DNA from: Mesorhizobium sp. | GTDB lineage: Bacteria > Pseudomonadota > Alphaproteobacteria > Rhizobiales > Rhizobiaceae | Direction of reading: 5' to 3' | Length of the DNA: 64,000 nucleotides | Assembly: GCA_019635735.1 (NCBI GenBank) | Contig: JAHBYX010000005.1 | Coordinates: forward strand, 248,001-312,000 | Shown: in pieces, positions 7,904-16,533 of the stretch | Layout: every line of letters starts with the position of its first letter | Numbering within the stretch: the first letter of the stretch is position 1 | The notes under the pieces: model-generated | Databases searched by the model: none | What the model saw: the letters and a program-made list of their open reading frames with translations, nothing else | What the model was told of the DNA's origin: nothing | Made by a program: the position numbers and the translations under genes

Positions 7904-8692
7904 TCATTGTCCGCGAAAAGCCGGACGGCGCTTCTCGACGAGCGCGCTGATGCCGTCCCAGGCATCTTCGGTCGTAATCAGGCGACCGATTGCGGCCGCT
8001 TCCAGTGCGAGCTGCTGGCTGAGTGAGTTGTTCCAACTCGCATCAATCAACCTGCGGGTCTCGCCAAGGCCCAGCGTCGGCCCTGCCGCCAGCTTGCGCG
8101 CGATCTCCTCCGCCGACGCGGCAAGCTCATCCGCAGGGAATACCTTGTCGACAAGTCCGTGCCTACGTGCGGTCTCCGCATCCCAGGCTTCTCCGAGCAG
8201 GAAGAACTGCTTGGCGGCGACGACTCCAACCCGGCGCGTGACGTAGAACGAGCCGCCGCTGTCGGCGCAGAGTCCGATCGACGAGAAGGCCGATACGAAG
8301 GAAGCCTCCGGAGCGGCACAGATTATGTCACAGCCTGAGACAAGCCCGACCGATCCGCCTGCCGTCGCGCCATGCACACAGGCGACGAGCGGTGCGTCGC
8401 CTTTGGCGAAGAGCTCGATGCCATGGCAAAGGTCCTTCAGCATCCGGCTGACGAAGGATGGCAGCGCCGCTCGATCCCGCGCCAGGCGCTTCAGGTCGCC
8501 GCCGACGCTGAAGCGCTTGCCTTCCGCGTCGATGAGAATGGCCCGAACGTCGGGATTGCGATAAAAACGTTCGGCCACGTCGCGCAGTTCGGCGGCAAAG
8601 ACCTCGTCGATCGGGTTGCCGCGCTCGGCCTCGCAGAGCGTGATCCGCCCCAGTCCGCTGTCCACCGTGACCCTGATCGAGCGATAGTCCAT
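7904..8692 (-). CDS. Enoyl-CoA hydratase/isomerase family protein
   Basis: A 262-residue crotonase. The oxyanion-hole segments KRFSVGGDLKRL and HGATAGGSVGLVSGCDI are intact. At the active site it reads IGLCADSGGSF: the Asp typical of PaaG and enoyl-CoA isomerases is present, while the usual hydratase glutamate is replaced, so isomerase or another crotonase reaction is more likely than simple hydration. ATG at 8692 follows GAGGAAG at a good distance; it lies after the stop of the upstream SDR, which extends to 8733. It is the last gene of the synthetase-dehydrogenase-kinase operon. Confidence 0.9.
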   Translation of the reverse strand: MDYRSIRVTVDSGLGRITLCEAERGNPIDEVFAAELRDVAERFYRNPDVRAILIDAEGKRFSVGGDLKRLARDRAALPSFVSRMLKDLCHGIELFAKGDAPLVACVHGATAGGSVGLVSGCDIICAAPEASFVSAFSSIGLCADSGGSFYVTRRVGVVAAKQFFLLGEAWDAETARRHGLVDKVFPADELAASAEEIARKLAAGPTLGLGETRRLIDASWNNSLSQQLALEAAAIGRLITTEDAWDGISALVEKRRPAFRGQ

Positions 8693-8732
8693 GCCGGTCT
8701 TCCTCATGATGGCGTCAGCCGCTGATTCCGTC

Positions 8733-9539
8733 TCAGCTCGGGTGGAGCACGGCACCCCCGCAAACCGAGATCACCTGCCCGGTGACGTAGCCCGACAGGT
8801 CTGTTGTCAGGAACTCCACGACATTCGCCAGGTCTTGCGTGCTGCCGAAGCGCCGGAGCGCGATGGCTTCGCGCTGCCTGTCGGTCGCGATGCCCATCGA
8901 AGGGTCGAGCCGCTTCAATCGTTCCGTCTCGACGATGCCCGGCGCAATCGCATTGACGCGGATGCCGTGCGGGCCGAGTTCCGCCGCGAGCGTGCGGGTG
9001 AGGTAGGCCACACCGGCCTTGGCGGCGCCGTAGACCGCGAGGTTCCCGCCTTCGAGCAGCGAGATGCCGGTCTGGGACGAGATGTTCACGATCACGCCGG
9101 ACCGTTGCTTCTTCATCGTCGGCGCGACGGCAGCGCAGCAGAGCTGGGCTGTCTTCAGGTTGACGTCGATGAGATAGTCGAACGCTTCCGGGGTCGTGTC
9201 CGTCGCCAGCGTTCCGCTGTTGCGGGCCACTGCGACGCCGGCGTTGTTGACGAGGATGTCGATCCGGCCAAACGCTTCGAGTGTCTGCTCGACGAGCTTC
9301 TGCGCCGTGGCGGGCTCGCGCAGATCGCCCTCGACGCCGATGGAGCGGCAACCGAGGTCTTCGACTTCCGCCATGACGCTTTCGGCGTTCAGTTTTTCGC
9401 CGGTGCGGGCCGCGCCCTGCAAATTGAGGTCACAGATCGCGACGTCGGCGCCAATGCCCGCCAGCCTGAGTGCATAAGCACGGCCGAGACCGCGCGCGGC
9501 ACCGGTGACGATCGCGACCTTACCGGACAGCGCGCCCAT
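8733..9539 (-). CDS. SDR family NAD(P)-dependent oxidoreductase (tandem copy 1)
   Basis: A 268-residue classical short-chain dehydrogenase: TGAARGLG nucleotide-binding motif at residues 13-20, NNAG, the catalytic Ser in NISSQTG and YGAAK. The C-terminal half carries GIRVNAIAPGIVET. It is clearly paralogous to the next gene upstream (9539-10348); the two share long stretches, including GAARGLGRAYALRLA and GRIDILVNNAG. It probably oxidises or reduces a hydroxyacyl- or ketoacyl-CoA in this operon. Start and upstream stop overlap by one base. Confidence 0.93.
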   Translation of the reverse strand: MGALSGKVAIVTGAARGLGRAYALRLAGIGADVAICDLNLQGAARTGEKLNAESVMAEVEDLGCRSIGVEGDLREPATAQKLVEQTLEAFGRIDILVNNAGVAVARNSGTLATDTTPEAFDYLIDVNLKTAQLCCAAVAPTMKKQRSGVIVNISSQTGISLLEGGNLAVYGAAKAGVAYLTRTLAAELGPHGIRVNAIAPGIVETERLKRLDPSMGIATDRQREAIALRRFGSTQDLANVVEFLTTDLSGYVTGQVISVCGGAVLHPS

Positions 9540-10348
9540 CAGTTCGGCGCCAGGACCGCGCCCCCGTCGGCGCAGATGATCTGTCCCGTGACATATTGCG
9601 AAAGATCGGTCGCCAGGAACTCCACCACGCCGGCGCAGTCCTCCACCGTGCCGAGACGGCGCAGCGGCAGGCTGTCGGCCTGTGAATTGGTACCGATGCC
9701 GCGCGCCGCAGCCTGCGCAGCGACACGCGCCGTCATGATGATGCCGGGCGAGATCGCATTGACCCGGATGCCATGAGGTCCGAGCTCCGAGGCGAGGTTG
9801 CGGGTCAGCATCGCGACCGCAGCCTTCGCCGCGCCGTAGACCGCGAGCAGGCCACCAGGCAGGATCGACACGCCAGTCTGCGAGGTCACGTTGATGATCA
9901 CACCCGACCTTTGCGCCTTCATGACCGGCGCCGCTGCCTGCACGCAGAGAAGCGTGGAGCGGACATTAGCGTCCATCAACAGGTCGTAGTCGGACTGGCT
10001 CGTCTGTGTGGCGAGGGGACCGCTGTCCCTGGCGATCGCCCCGCCTGCATTGTTGACAAGGATGTCGATGCGACCGAACACCTTCATCGTCTCCGCGAAG
10101 ACACGCTCGACGTCCTCCGGCTTCGACAGGTCGCCCTCGACGCCGATCGAACGGCGCCCCAGAGCCTCGATCTCCGCGGGAACGCTGTCGGCCGAGAGCA
10201 CCTCGTTCCAGTCACTCGCGCCGTCCAGATTAAGGTCGGCGATCACAACGTCCGCACCTAGCTGGGCCAGCCTCAGGGCATAGGCACGGCCGAGGCCTCG
10301 GGCGGCACCGGTAACGATAGCGACCTGGCCTTCGAGTTTCTTCGTCAT
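9539..10348 (-). CDS. SDR family NAD(P)-dependent oxidoreductase (tandem copy 2)
   Basis: A 269-residue classical SDR with TGAARGLG, NNAG, TSQTG and YGAAK motifs, paralogous to the downstream neighbour and sharing its unusual insertion around residues 45-65. The ATG overlaps the nitroreductase stop by four bases (ATGA). Two diverged copies in a row suggest two steps of similar chemistry, or two stereoisomers, in one pathway, such as the hydroxy/keto interconversion at two ring positions. Confidence 0.93.
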   Translation of the reverse strand: MTKKLEGQVAIVTGAARGLGRAYALRLAQLGADVVIADLNLDGASDWNEVLSADSVPAEIEALGRRSIGVEGDLSKPEDVERVFAETMKVFGRIDILVNNAGGAIARDSGPLATQTSQSDYDLLMDANVRSTLLCVQAAAPVMKAQRSGVIINVTSQTGVSILPGGLLAVYGAAKAAVAMLTRNLASELGPHGIRVNAISPGIIMTARVAAQAAARGIGTNSQADSLPLRRLGTVEDCAGVVEFLATDLSQYVTGQIICADGGAVLAPN

Positions 10349-11019
10349 GTCCGCAGTCCCCGGTGGAAGACCACGGAAGTGTCGAGGGGGGCCCGCCCGA
10401 CCCTGGTGGCATTGGCGGGCATCGCGACATCTTCGTAGCCGAAGGAAATTCCGTAGATGATCCGGTGGGTCGCATCGAGGCCGAGATGGTCGCGGATGAT
10501 CGTGGGATAGAGACTGAGCGCGCCCTGCGCGCAGGAATCGATGCCGCGCGACGTCAGGGCCAGCATCAGGGTCTGTGCATAGATGCCGAGATCGACAGCC
10601 TCGCGCTCCTCAAAATCGCCATGCATGAAAACGAACACAGCATGCGGAGCGTCGAACGCCTGCAGGTTGCGCCGATAGGCCCATTCACGACGAGGCCTGT
10701 CGTTGCGTTCGATGCCCATCGCGCCGTAGAGCTTTACTGCAGCATCGATCTGACGCTCGCGATAAACGCCTGGGAACTTCCGATCCGCGGTGAAATCGGG
10801 ATCATGCGGTACGCCGGCCAGCGCAGCGTCGACCATCTTCTGGCCAAGCGCCTTCAGGCTTTCGCCGGAGACGACATGAGATATCCAAGGCTGAATGTTG
10901 CAGTTCGAAGGCGCACGCTGCGCAAGTTCGAAGACCTCACGGATGGTTTCCTCAGGCACTTCACGGGGCAAGAATCCGCGCACCGAGCGCCGTTTCAGGA
11001 TCGCCTCGTCGAGAGTCAT
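10345..11019 (-). CDS. Nitroreductase family FMN-dependent oxidoreductase
   Basis: A 224-residue nitroreductase-fold protein. The FMN phosphate motif ILKRRSVRGF is at residues 6-15, with RAPSNCNIQPW at about 32-42 and a glycine-rich ISFGYED near the end. Such enzymes reduce nitro groups, quinones or activated double bonds with NAD(P)H. Inside a CoA-thioester operon, reduction of a conjugated C=C or C=O is a more likely job than nitro reduction. Start 11019 was chosen because it begins the family homology and leaves 13 bp to the kinase stop. Confidence 0.88.
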   Translation of the reverse strand: MTLDEAILKRRSVRGFLPREVPEETIREVFELAQRAPSNCNIQPWISHVVSGESLKALGQKMVDAALAGVPHDPDFTADRKFPGVYRERQIDAAVKLYGAMGIERNDRPRREWAYRRNLQAFDAPHAVFVFMHGDFEEREAVDLGIYAQTLMLALTSRGIDSCAQGALSLYPTIIRDHLGLDATHRIIYGISFGYEDVAMPANATRVGRAPLDTSVVFHRGLRT

Positions 11020-11032
11020 GCCAATCTCCTTC

Positions 11033-12088
11033 CTATGGGCCACTTCGATCGGCAATCTGCATTCCGCGCTTCGCATAGGCGCGCGCGAGAAAGCGGCCGA
11101 CGCGGGCTGAGTCGGGAAGCGTCGAATTGCCAAGCTCGCCCCGGACTGCCACCCCGGCCGCACCTACCGAGCCCCGGAACATGGCGAAGACGCGATGGAA
11201 GTCGGTTAGGCGTTCCGCGCTCCCGGCATGGCGATAGTAGTGGTCGAGGTATTTCTCCTCGTCAGGGATTCCGAGCGCGCCGAGGTCTTCGCCGACCAGC
11301 CCACCGTTCTCATGGGGTGCCATGTGCCACGCCTGGGTATTGAAGGCGACGTCTACCAGCGGATGGCCGAGTGTCGACAGCTCCCAGTCGAGCACCCCTA
11401 TCACGCGTTGCTCGGTCGGATGAAACATCATGTTTCCAATCCTGAAGTCTCCGTGGCAAAGCGCCAGAAGTTCGCTGTCGGGAACGCGCTCGCTGAGCCA
11501 GGCGATCATCCGGTCGAGATCGGGATTATCCGCGTCGTCCTTGCGATATTCTGCCCAGAGTTCGGACCAGCGGCTGATCTGGCGGCGGAAATAGTTGCCT
11601 TCCCGCCCGTAGTCGCCGAGCCCGGCGGCCCGGAAGTCGAGACGATGGACCTTCGCCATGGTCTCGCACATCGAAGCATAAAGTTCGCTGCGTTGGGCGG
11701 GCGTGAGCCCCGGCGTCGCATATTCAGTGAACACGCGGCCTTCGAGCCATTCCATCAGATAGAATGGCGTGCCGAGAAGCGAGGCGTCCTCATGATAGTG
11801 ATAGGCCTGCGGTACCGGAACGTCGGTCGCAGCCAGCGCTTTCAGAACGCGAAATTCGCGATCGATTGCGTGCGCCGACTTCGCGAGCCTCATGCCCGGT
11901 TGCTTGCGCAGCACCGCGCGCCAGCCGTCAGCATCAACGAAATAGGTCGGGTTCGACATGCCGCCCTGCGTGGCCCGGAGGTCGAGGGATCGGACCGGCC
12001 GCCCGAGGAAGCCCGCGAGAAATCCCCGCAGCGCCTCCGGATCGAAATCGGTGGCACCTGTTTCCTGCGCAACCGCGTGCGCGCTCAC
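11033..12088 (-). CDS. ACAD10/11-type APH phosphotransferase (4-hydroxyacyl-CoA kinase-like)
   Basis: A 351-residue kinase-fold protein close to the N-terminal half of mammalian ACAD10/ACAD11: GGMSNPTYFVD near residue 42, DREFRVLKAL near 76, the catalytic loop CHGDFRIGNMMFHPTE at 211-226 and LDWELSTLGHPLVD at 233-246. In ACAD11 and bacterial LvaA this domain phosphorylates the 4-hydroxy group of acyl-CoAs so that the dehydrogenase half can eliminate phosphate. Here the dehydrogenase is the next gene upstream, overlapping by four bases: the eukaryotic fusion exists as two genes. The substrate is inferred only by family. Confidence 0.9.
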   Translation of the reverse strand: MSAHAVAQETGATDFDPEALRGFLAGFLGRPVRSLDLRATQGGMSNPTYFVDADGWRAVLRKQPGMRLAKSAHAIDREFRVLKALAATDVPVPQAYHYHEDASLLGTPFYLMEWLEGRVFTEYATPGLTPAQRSELYASMCETMAKVHRLDFRAAGLGDYGREGNYFRRQISRWSELWAEYRKDDADNPDLDRMIAWLSERVPDSELLALCHGDFRIGNMMFHPTEQRVIGVLDWELSTLGHPLVDVAFNTQAWHMAPHENGGLVGEDLGALGIPDEEKYLDHYYRHAGSAERLTDFHRVFAMFRGSVGAAGVAVRGELGNSTLPDSARVGRFLARAYAKRGMQIADRSGP

Positions 12089-13329
12089 GATAGCTCTTTC
12101 GCACCGAGGCCGAAAAGCGTGTGCGCGATGCGGCGTTTCTGCACTTCCTCGGAGCCCTCGGTGATCCTGTAGCGCCGGTGGTGGCGGTAGATGTGCTCAA
12201 AGGGCATGTGGCGCGAATAGCCCATCCCGCCGTGGACCTGCATGGCGAAATCGGCGGCGCGGCAGACCAGATCGTTGGCCTTGTAGTTGCAGATCGACAC
12301 TTCGTTGGAGAACTGGGCCGGATCCTGCCGGTCCATCTTCCAGGCGGTGCGGAAGATATAGTTGCGGATCATCTCGCAGTCGGCATGCAACTCCGCGAGA
12401 GGGAACTGGATCGCCTGGCGCGTGGCAAGCGGTTCGCCGAAGATGACGCGTTCCCTGGCGTAACTGACCGCCTGCTCGATGCAGAACCGCGCCGCGCCGG
12501 CGCTGGCCGCCGCCTGGCGGATACGGTTCTCGTGAATGAACATCATCGCGATCTTCAGACCCTCGCCCTCCTTGTGGAGGATGGCCGAATTCGGCACGCG
12601 CACGTCCTTCAGCTCCACCTCCGAATGGTCGGTGGGCATATTGAAGGTCCAGTGGTTCATGACGATCGTATGGCCGGGCGTGCTGGTCGGCACGATGAAG
12701 GCGGTGATGCCCTTCGCCTCACCGTCCTTGCCGCTGGTGCGAGCAAAGACGAGATTGGCCTCGGCGCGGCCGACCTGCGAGTTCCACCGCTTGCGCCCAT
12801 TTATGATCCAGTTGTCGCCGTCGCGCACGGCACGCGTCTCCAGCCAGGTCGCGTCTGAGCCATGGTTGGGCTCGGTCAGCGCGAAGCTCAGATGGCGTTT
12901 GCCGGTGATGATGCCGTCGATATAGACCTTCTGCTCCTCCTTGCCGTAGCGGGCGATCGCCGGCACAATCGGGAAGTTACCGACGATCGAGGACTCGTCC
13001 TGCAGGTCGTTGTGTAGGCCAAGCCCCTTGGCCGCCAGATGCTCTCGGATGGCCGCGTTCATGAGGTTGCCTGCGCCCTGCCCGCCGCAGCTTTCCGGCA
13101 GGCAGTAGCGAAGATGGCCGGCCTTGTCGGCACGACGCTCCATTTCGGAGATGACGGCGCGCCACTCGTCGGAAGGACGCCCGTCTTCTTCCCAGTTGGT
13201 GCGCGCCCATTCTCGGCGATGGTCGAAGAACTTGATGTTATCGAGCTCCAGCGGCTTAATTTCGGCCTCGATGAAGGCGTCGAGCTCGGCGAGCTTGTCG
13301 ACGATGTCCTGCGGTAGGTCGAAATCCAT
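12085..13329 (-). CDS. Acyl-CoA dehydrogenase, ACAD10/11-like
   Basis: A 414-residue flavoprotein dehydrogenase. The FAD/substrate motif FALTEPNHGSDATWL is near residue 150; the C-terminal RITEGSEEVQKRRIAH keeps a Glu at the usual catalytic-base position. FFDHRREWARTNWE and the longer N-terminus match the ACAD11/LvaC group. With the adjacent kinase it would convert a 4-hydroxyacyl-CoA to a 2-enoyl-CoA via a phosphorylated intermediate, as known for LvaAC and ACAD11. It follows the synthetase gene after 38 bp. Confidence 0.93.
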   Translation of the reverse strand: MDFDLPQDIVDKLAELDAFIEAEIKPLELDNIKFFDHRREWARTNWEEDGRPSDEWRAVISEMERRADKAGHLRYCLPESCGGQGAGNLMNAAIREHLAAKGLGLHNDLQDESSIVGNFPIVPAIARYGKEEQKVYIDGIITGKRHLSFALTEPNHGSDATWLETRAVRDGDNWIINGRKRWNSQVGRAEANLVFARTSGKDGEAKGITAFIVPTSTPGHTIVMNHWTFNMPTDHSEVELKDVRVPNSAILHKEGEGLKIAMMFIHENRIRQAAASAGAARFCIEQAVSYARERVIFGEPLATRQAIQFPLAELHADCEMIRNYIFRTAWKMDRQDPAQFSNEVSICNYKANDLVCRAADFAMQVHGGMGYSRHMPFEHIYRHHRRYRITEGSEEVQKRRIAHTLFGLGAKELS

Positions 13330-13367
13330 GAACGTACCCTCTATTGCGCGAAAACGGCCTTATCGAA

Positions 13368-15005
13368 TCAGTCGGCCGCGTGCTTTGCCGCCTTGTCTTT
13401 CAGGACAAACTTCTGGATCTTGCCCGTTGCCGTGCGGGGCATCGCCTCGACCACCTCGACGGCTTCGGGCCAGTACTGCTTGGCGGCGCCGCTCTGGCCC
13501 ATCCACTCGCGGAGATCGTCCATCGTGAAGGAGTTACCCTGTTTCACGACCACGAACGCACAGCCACGCTCGCCCATCCGTTTGTCCGGATAGCCGACGA
13601 TCGCCGCATCTGTGATGCTCGGGTGGCGGTAGAGGATCGACTCGATCTCCGCGACCGGCACGTTCTCGCCGCCGCGAATGATGATATCCTTGGTGCGGCC
13701 GTCGATGCGGATGTAGCCGTCAGCGTCCATGTAGGCGAGGTCCCCGGTGTCGAACCAGCCTTCGGCGCCGCGACCATCGAGGCCAGGCTTCTTGTAGTAG
13801 CCGATGAACTGCTGTGCGCCCCGGAAGTACAGCCTGCCGGTCTTGCCGGTCGGCATCGGCTTCAGGTTCTCGTCGGCAATCAGCACCTCGACGCCGTCCA
13901 CAGGCCGGCCGTCGCTGGAAACCGACTTGTCGGCCGAGCGCTCCGGCTCGGTCAGCGAGCCGCCGAGGCTTTCGGTCATGCCCCAGCAGGACGAGACATT
14001 CAGGTCCATGAGCTTGCGGGCGTTTTCGATGATCACCGGCGGGATCGGCGCACCGGCACAAAGGAACGTCTTCAACGGCGGCTTGGGCGCACCCTCTCCG
14101 ACCAGACGGACGATGTCCGCCAGGAACGGCGTAGCGGCCGCCATGTGGGTTGCGCCCTCGCGCGCCATGATCTCGACCCCTGCCTTGGGATCCCAAACAT
14201 CCGGGAAGACCACAGTATTGCCGTGGTACAGCGCCTGCACCAGAACCGCCGCATATCCGGTCATGTGCCCGAACGGGGTGGACCCGAAATGGACGACGTT
14301 TTCGTCGTGATGGAGCCGGGCGCCGAGCGCCTTGCCGCAGGCGACAAGGGTGTTGAAAGAGTGCATCACACCTTTTGGCTCGCCCGTCGTGCCTGACGTG
14401 TACATCAGAACCGCCATTTCGTCGGGTTTCGGCGGCGTCCCATCCGAAGCCGAAGCCGGCTTAGCTCCCGACTTCATGATGAGGCTGTCGAACGAACGGC
14501 TGCCTTCGCCATCGATCACGATGATATGCTGTAGCTTCGGCAATTCCGGCTTCAGGCCGTCGAGCATCTTTTCGAAATCGTGCCCACGGAAAATTTTCGG
14601 GATGATGATCGCCTTGGCCTCGGCGAAGCCCAGCATGAAGCGAAGCTCGCGCTCGCGGAAGATGTGCATCAGGGGATTGGCGACGGCGCCGATGCGGAAG
14701 AGCGCGTAGGCGGACACGACGAACTCCCACCAGTTCGGAACCATCAGCCCGACGATGTCGCCCTTGCCGATGCCCAACGCGCGGAACGAACCGGCGGCCT
14801 GAGCGACGGCGTCGCTCAATTCGCGGTAGGTCATGACCTTGGTGGGAGCGTCGAAGCCCTTGTCCATCCGGTAGGCGACAATCGCCTTCTTGTCCGGATA
14901 CTTCGCGACGACCTCCTCAAGCAGATCATCGGTCGTGCGGTCCTGCCACCATCCCTGCTCGCGCATCTTCCTGGAGTGCGCGGCATAGTCGAACTGTCCA
15001 GCCAT
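13368..15005 (-). CDS. Acyl-CoA synthetase, cyclohexanecarboxylate-CoA ligase-like
   Basis: A 545-residue AMP-forming ligase with all core motifs: MYTSGTTGEPKGVMHSF, WGMTESLGG, TGDLAYMDADGYIRIDGR, and the C-terminal catalytic lysine in TATGKIQKFVL. The N-terminal EQGWWQDRTTDDLLEE resembles the AliA/cyclohexanecarboxylate-CoA ligase group. It activates a carboxylic acid to its CoA ester using ATP. It heads the operon running down to 7904 and is preceded by a 234-bp gap without genes that holds a promoter-like AT-rich patch near 15065-15095. Confidence 0.93.
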   Translation of the reverse strand: MAGQFDYAAHSRKMREQGWWQDRTTDDLLEEVVAKYPDKKAIVAYRMDKGFDAPTKVMTYRELSDAVAQAAGSFRALGIGKGDIVGLMVPNWWEFVVSAYALFRIGAVANPLMHIFRERELRFMLGFAEAKAIIIPKIFRGHDFEKMLDGLKPELPKLQHIIVIDGEGSRSFDSLIMKSGAKPASASDGTPPKPDEMAVLMYTSGTTGEPKGVMHSFNTLVACGKALGARLHHDENVVHFGSTPFGHMTGYAAVLVQALYHGNTVVFPDVWDPKAGVEIMAREGATHMAAATPFLADIVRLVGEGAPKPPLKTFLCAGAPIPPVIIENARKLMDLNVSSCWGMTESLGGSLTEPERSADKSVSSDGRPVDGVEVLIADENLKPMPTGKTGRLYFRGAQQFIGYYKKPGLDGRGAEGWFDTGDLAYMDADGYIRIDGRTKDIIIRGGENVPVAEIESILYRHPSITDAAIVGYPDKRMGERGCAFVVVKQGNSFTMDDLREWMGQSGAAKQYWPEAVEVVEAMPRTATGKIQKFVLKDKAAKHAAD

Positions 15006-15064
15006 GGCTTTCTCCTCCCTGGAGATCGATCAATCCGCTTCGTTCCTGTCAGCGGCTAAAACTC

Positions 15065-15077
15065 GTAACCTAGTATA
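15065..15077 (-). promoter_or_regulatory. Shared promoter element, degenerate copy
   Basis: On the minus strand the sequence reads TATACT-AGGT-TAC, one base off the TAYGCT-N4-TAC element seen at five other promoters. It lies 60 bp upstream of the synthetase start. Adjacent GTATACGATAC (15073-15083) has 4-bp inverted arms. Confidence 0.3.
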
Positions 15078-15239
15078 CGATACAAAACCACATCATAAAC
15101 GCCTGCGTCAAGCGACGGTTGGCGCACGGCGCATGTGCACGGCCGTTTCGAGCCGAGCCGGGGCGTCGGCTGGCCGAGAGGCGGGTGGCCGGGTTGCGCA
15201 TGGCTGCCGCCGCGGCACAACGCCAACGCGGGCATCCGC

Positions 15240-16028
15240 TCAGTAGACGAACTTGCCGGCCGGATGCGTCGCCGAAATGCCCCCATCGACCGGAATGAGC
15301 TGCCCGTCGACATAGGCGGAATCGTCCGATGCCAGGAAGGCGACGACGCCTGCCATGTCCTCGACATAACCGGGCCGTTGCATCGGCGTCAGCTTGCCCA
15401 GCCGGTCTTCCTTGCCCGCCTTGCGGGCCCAGTCGAACATCGGCTTGGTCAAACCGGTCTCGGTAAGTCCAGGCAGAATCGCGTTGACCCGAACGCCCTT
15501 GCCGGCGAAGGCGCAGGCAGCGGTCATGGTGAGATGGTTTACGCCAGCCTTCGATGCACCGTAGGCTTCCGTGCCGCCGCGAGCGCGCAGCGAACCCGTC
15601 GACGAGTTCAGGATGATCGACCCGCCGCCGTGCTCGGCCATGTAACGACCAGCAAGCTTGCAGGCCACGAAGGCCGTGACGACGTTGTCACGGAACATGC
15701 CCTCCCACTGCTCGACGGTCTGTTCGAGGAAAGGCTTCACCGAATCGGTGTTGCCGGCATTGGCGAAGAAGATTTCGAGCCCGCCGAGTTCGCGGATGCA
15801 GCGTTCTATAGCCCCGGAGATGCCTGCCTCGTCGCCTGCATCCGCGACATGGTAGATGCAGGTTCCGCCGGCCTCGTTGACCATCCGTACAGTCTCGCGC
15901 AGCGGATCTTCGCGCCGTCCGACCACCATGAGTGCCGCCCCTTCCTCGGCGAGCCGGAGTGCGCTGGCGCGACCCATGCCGCTGCCGCCCCCGGTGATGA
16001 TGGCGTGACGTCCTTCTAGGCGACGCAT
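15240..16028 (-). CDS. SDR family NAD(P)-dependent oxidoreductase
   Basis: A 262-residue classical SDR: TGGGSGMG at residues 12-19, FANAGN in place of NNAG, NSSTGS with the catalytic serine, and YGASK. The C-terminal VDGGISATHPAGKFVY lines up with FabG-like enzymes. It is a single-gene unit divergent from the VOC-Nudix operon, with an inverted repeat between them. A hydroxyacyl-CoA or cyclic alcohol is the likely substrate. Confidence 0.92.
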   Translation of the reverse strand: MRRLEGRHAIITGGGSGMGRASALRLAEEGAALMVVGRREDPLRETVRMVNEAGGTCIYHVADAGDEAGISGAIERCIRELGGLEIFFANAGNTDSVKPFLEQTVEQWEGMFRDNVVTAFVACKLAGRYMAEHGGGSIILNSSTGSLRARGGTEAYGASKAGVNHLTMTAACAFAGKGVRVNAILPGLTETGLTKPMFDWARKAGKEDRLGKLTPMQRPGYVEDMAGVVAFLASDDSAYVDGQLIPVDGGISATHPAGKFVY

Positions 16029-16079
16029 GGCATACCTCCCCGGCAGTTCGATCGATCAGGCCATTGTAAGGTAAGCAAG

Positions 16080-16101
16080 ATGAAAGTAAACTAGCTTTCA
16101 T
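16080..16101. promoter_or_regulatory. Inverted repeat in a divergent promoter
   Basis: ATGAAAG and CTTTCAT are perfect arms with an 8-nt spacer (TAAACTAG), the same 7-8-7 geometry as the dctP/tetR repeat but a different sequence. It lies 21 bp before the VOC gene and 52 bp before the divergent SDR, so one regulator could control both. Confidence 0.5.
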
Positions 16102-16121
16102 TTTCCGCAGGGAGGAACGCA

Positions 16122-16532
16122 ATGACCGGACGCCTCGATCACATAGGCATCTTCGTCGACAGCCTTGAAAGGGCGATCCCATTCTACCAGACCGTCATCG
16201 GCCGCAGCGCGCCCGTCATCAAGGACGTGCCGGAGCTCGGTCTGCGTCTCGCTTTCTTCCATGACCAGGGCGGCCTTCCGATCGAACTCGTCGCGGCGAC
16301 GGGCAAGACGGAGATGAAGCATGGGGATGTCGTCGTTGCGCTCGAGGTGGACGACCTCGAAGGCGAAATCGCGCGCCTGAAGGCGGCGGGCATCAAGGTC
16401 TATCACCAGAAGCCGACCGAGAACCTGCCGCTGTCGCGCGGCTGGATCACCAAGGGCGACGGCCACGGAACGATCGTCGAGCTGTGCCCCAAGGGTGAGG
16501 TAGCTCGATTCGTGCTCGGAAAGACGGGCTGA
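16122..16532 (+). CDS. VOC family protein, methylmalonyl-CoA epimerase-like
   Basis: A 136-residue glyoxalase/VOC-fold protein with two beta-alpha-beta-beta-beta repeats. Likely metal ligands are His in RLDHIGIFVD, Glu in PIELVAA and Glu in GTIVELCPKG. Its length and repeats match methylmalonyl-CoA epimerases, which move a proton at the carbon next to the thioester; other VOC enzymes include lyases and dioxygenases. It opens a four-gene operon with a racemase-type CoA transferase family protein, which supports a stereochemical role on an acyl-CoA. Confidence 0.85.
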   Translation: MTGRLDHIGIFVDSLERAIPFYQTVIGRSAPVIKDVPELGLRLAFFHDQGGLPIELVAATGKTEMKHGDVVVALEVDDLEGEIARLKAAGIKVYHQKPTENLPLSRGWITKGDGHGTIVELCPKGEVARFVLGKTG

Positions 16533-16533
16533 C

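Noticed and set aside
6456..12088. APH proteins as antibiotic resistance genes
   Set aside because: Sequence context, the ACAD11-like motifs of one and coupling to acyl-CoA genes point to metabolic kinases.
15006..15239. A minus-strand open frame covering the gap between two operons (15056-15367)
   Set aside because: It has no family resemblance, overlaps the end of a real SDR gene and covers the likely promoter.
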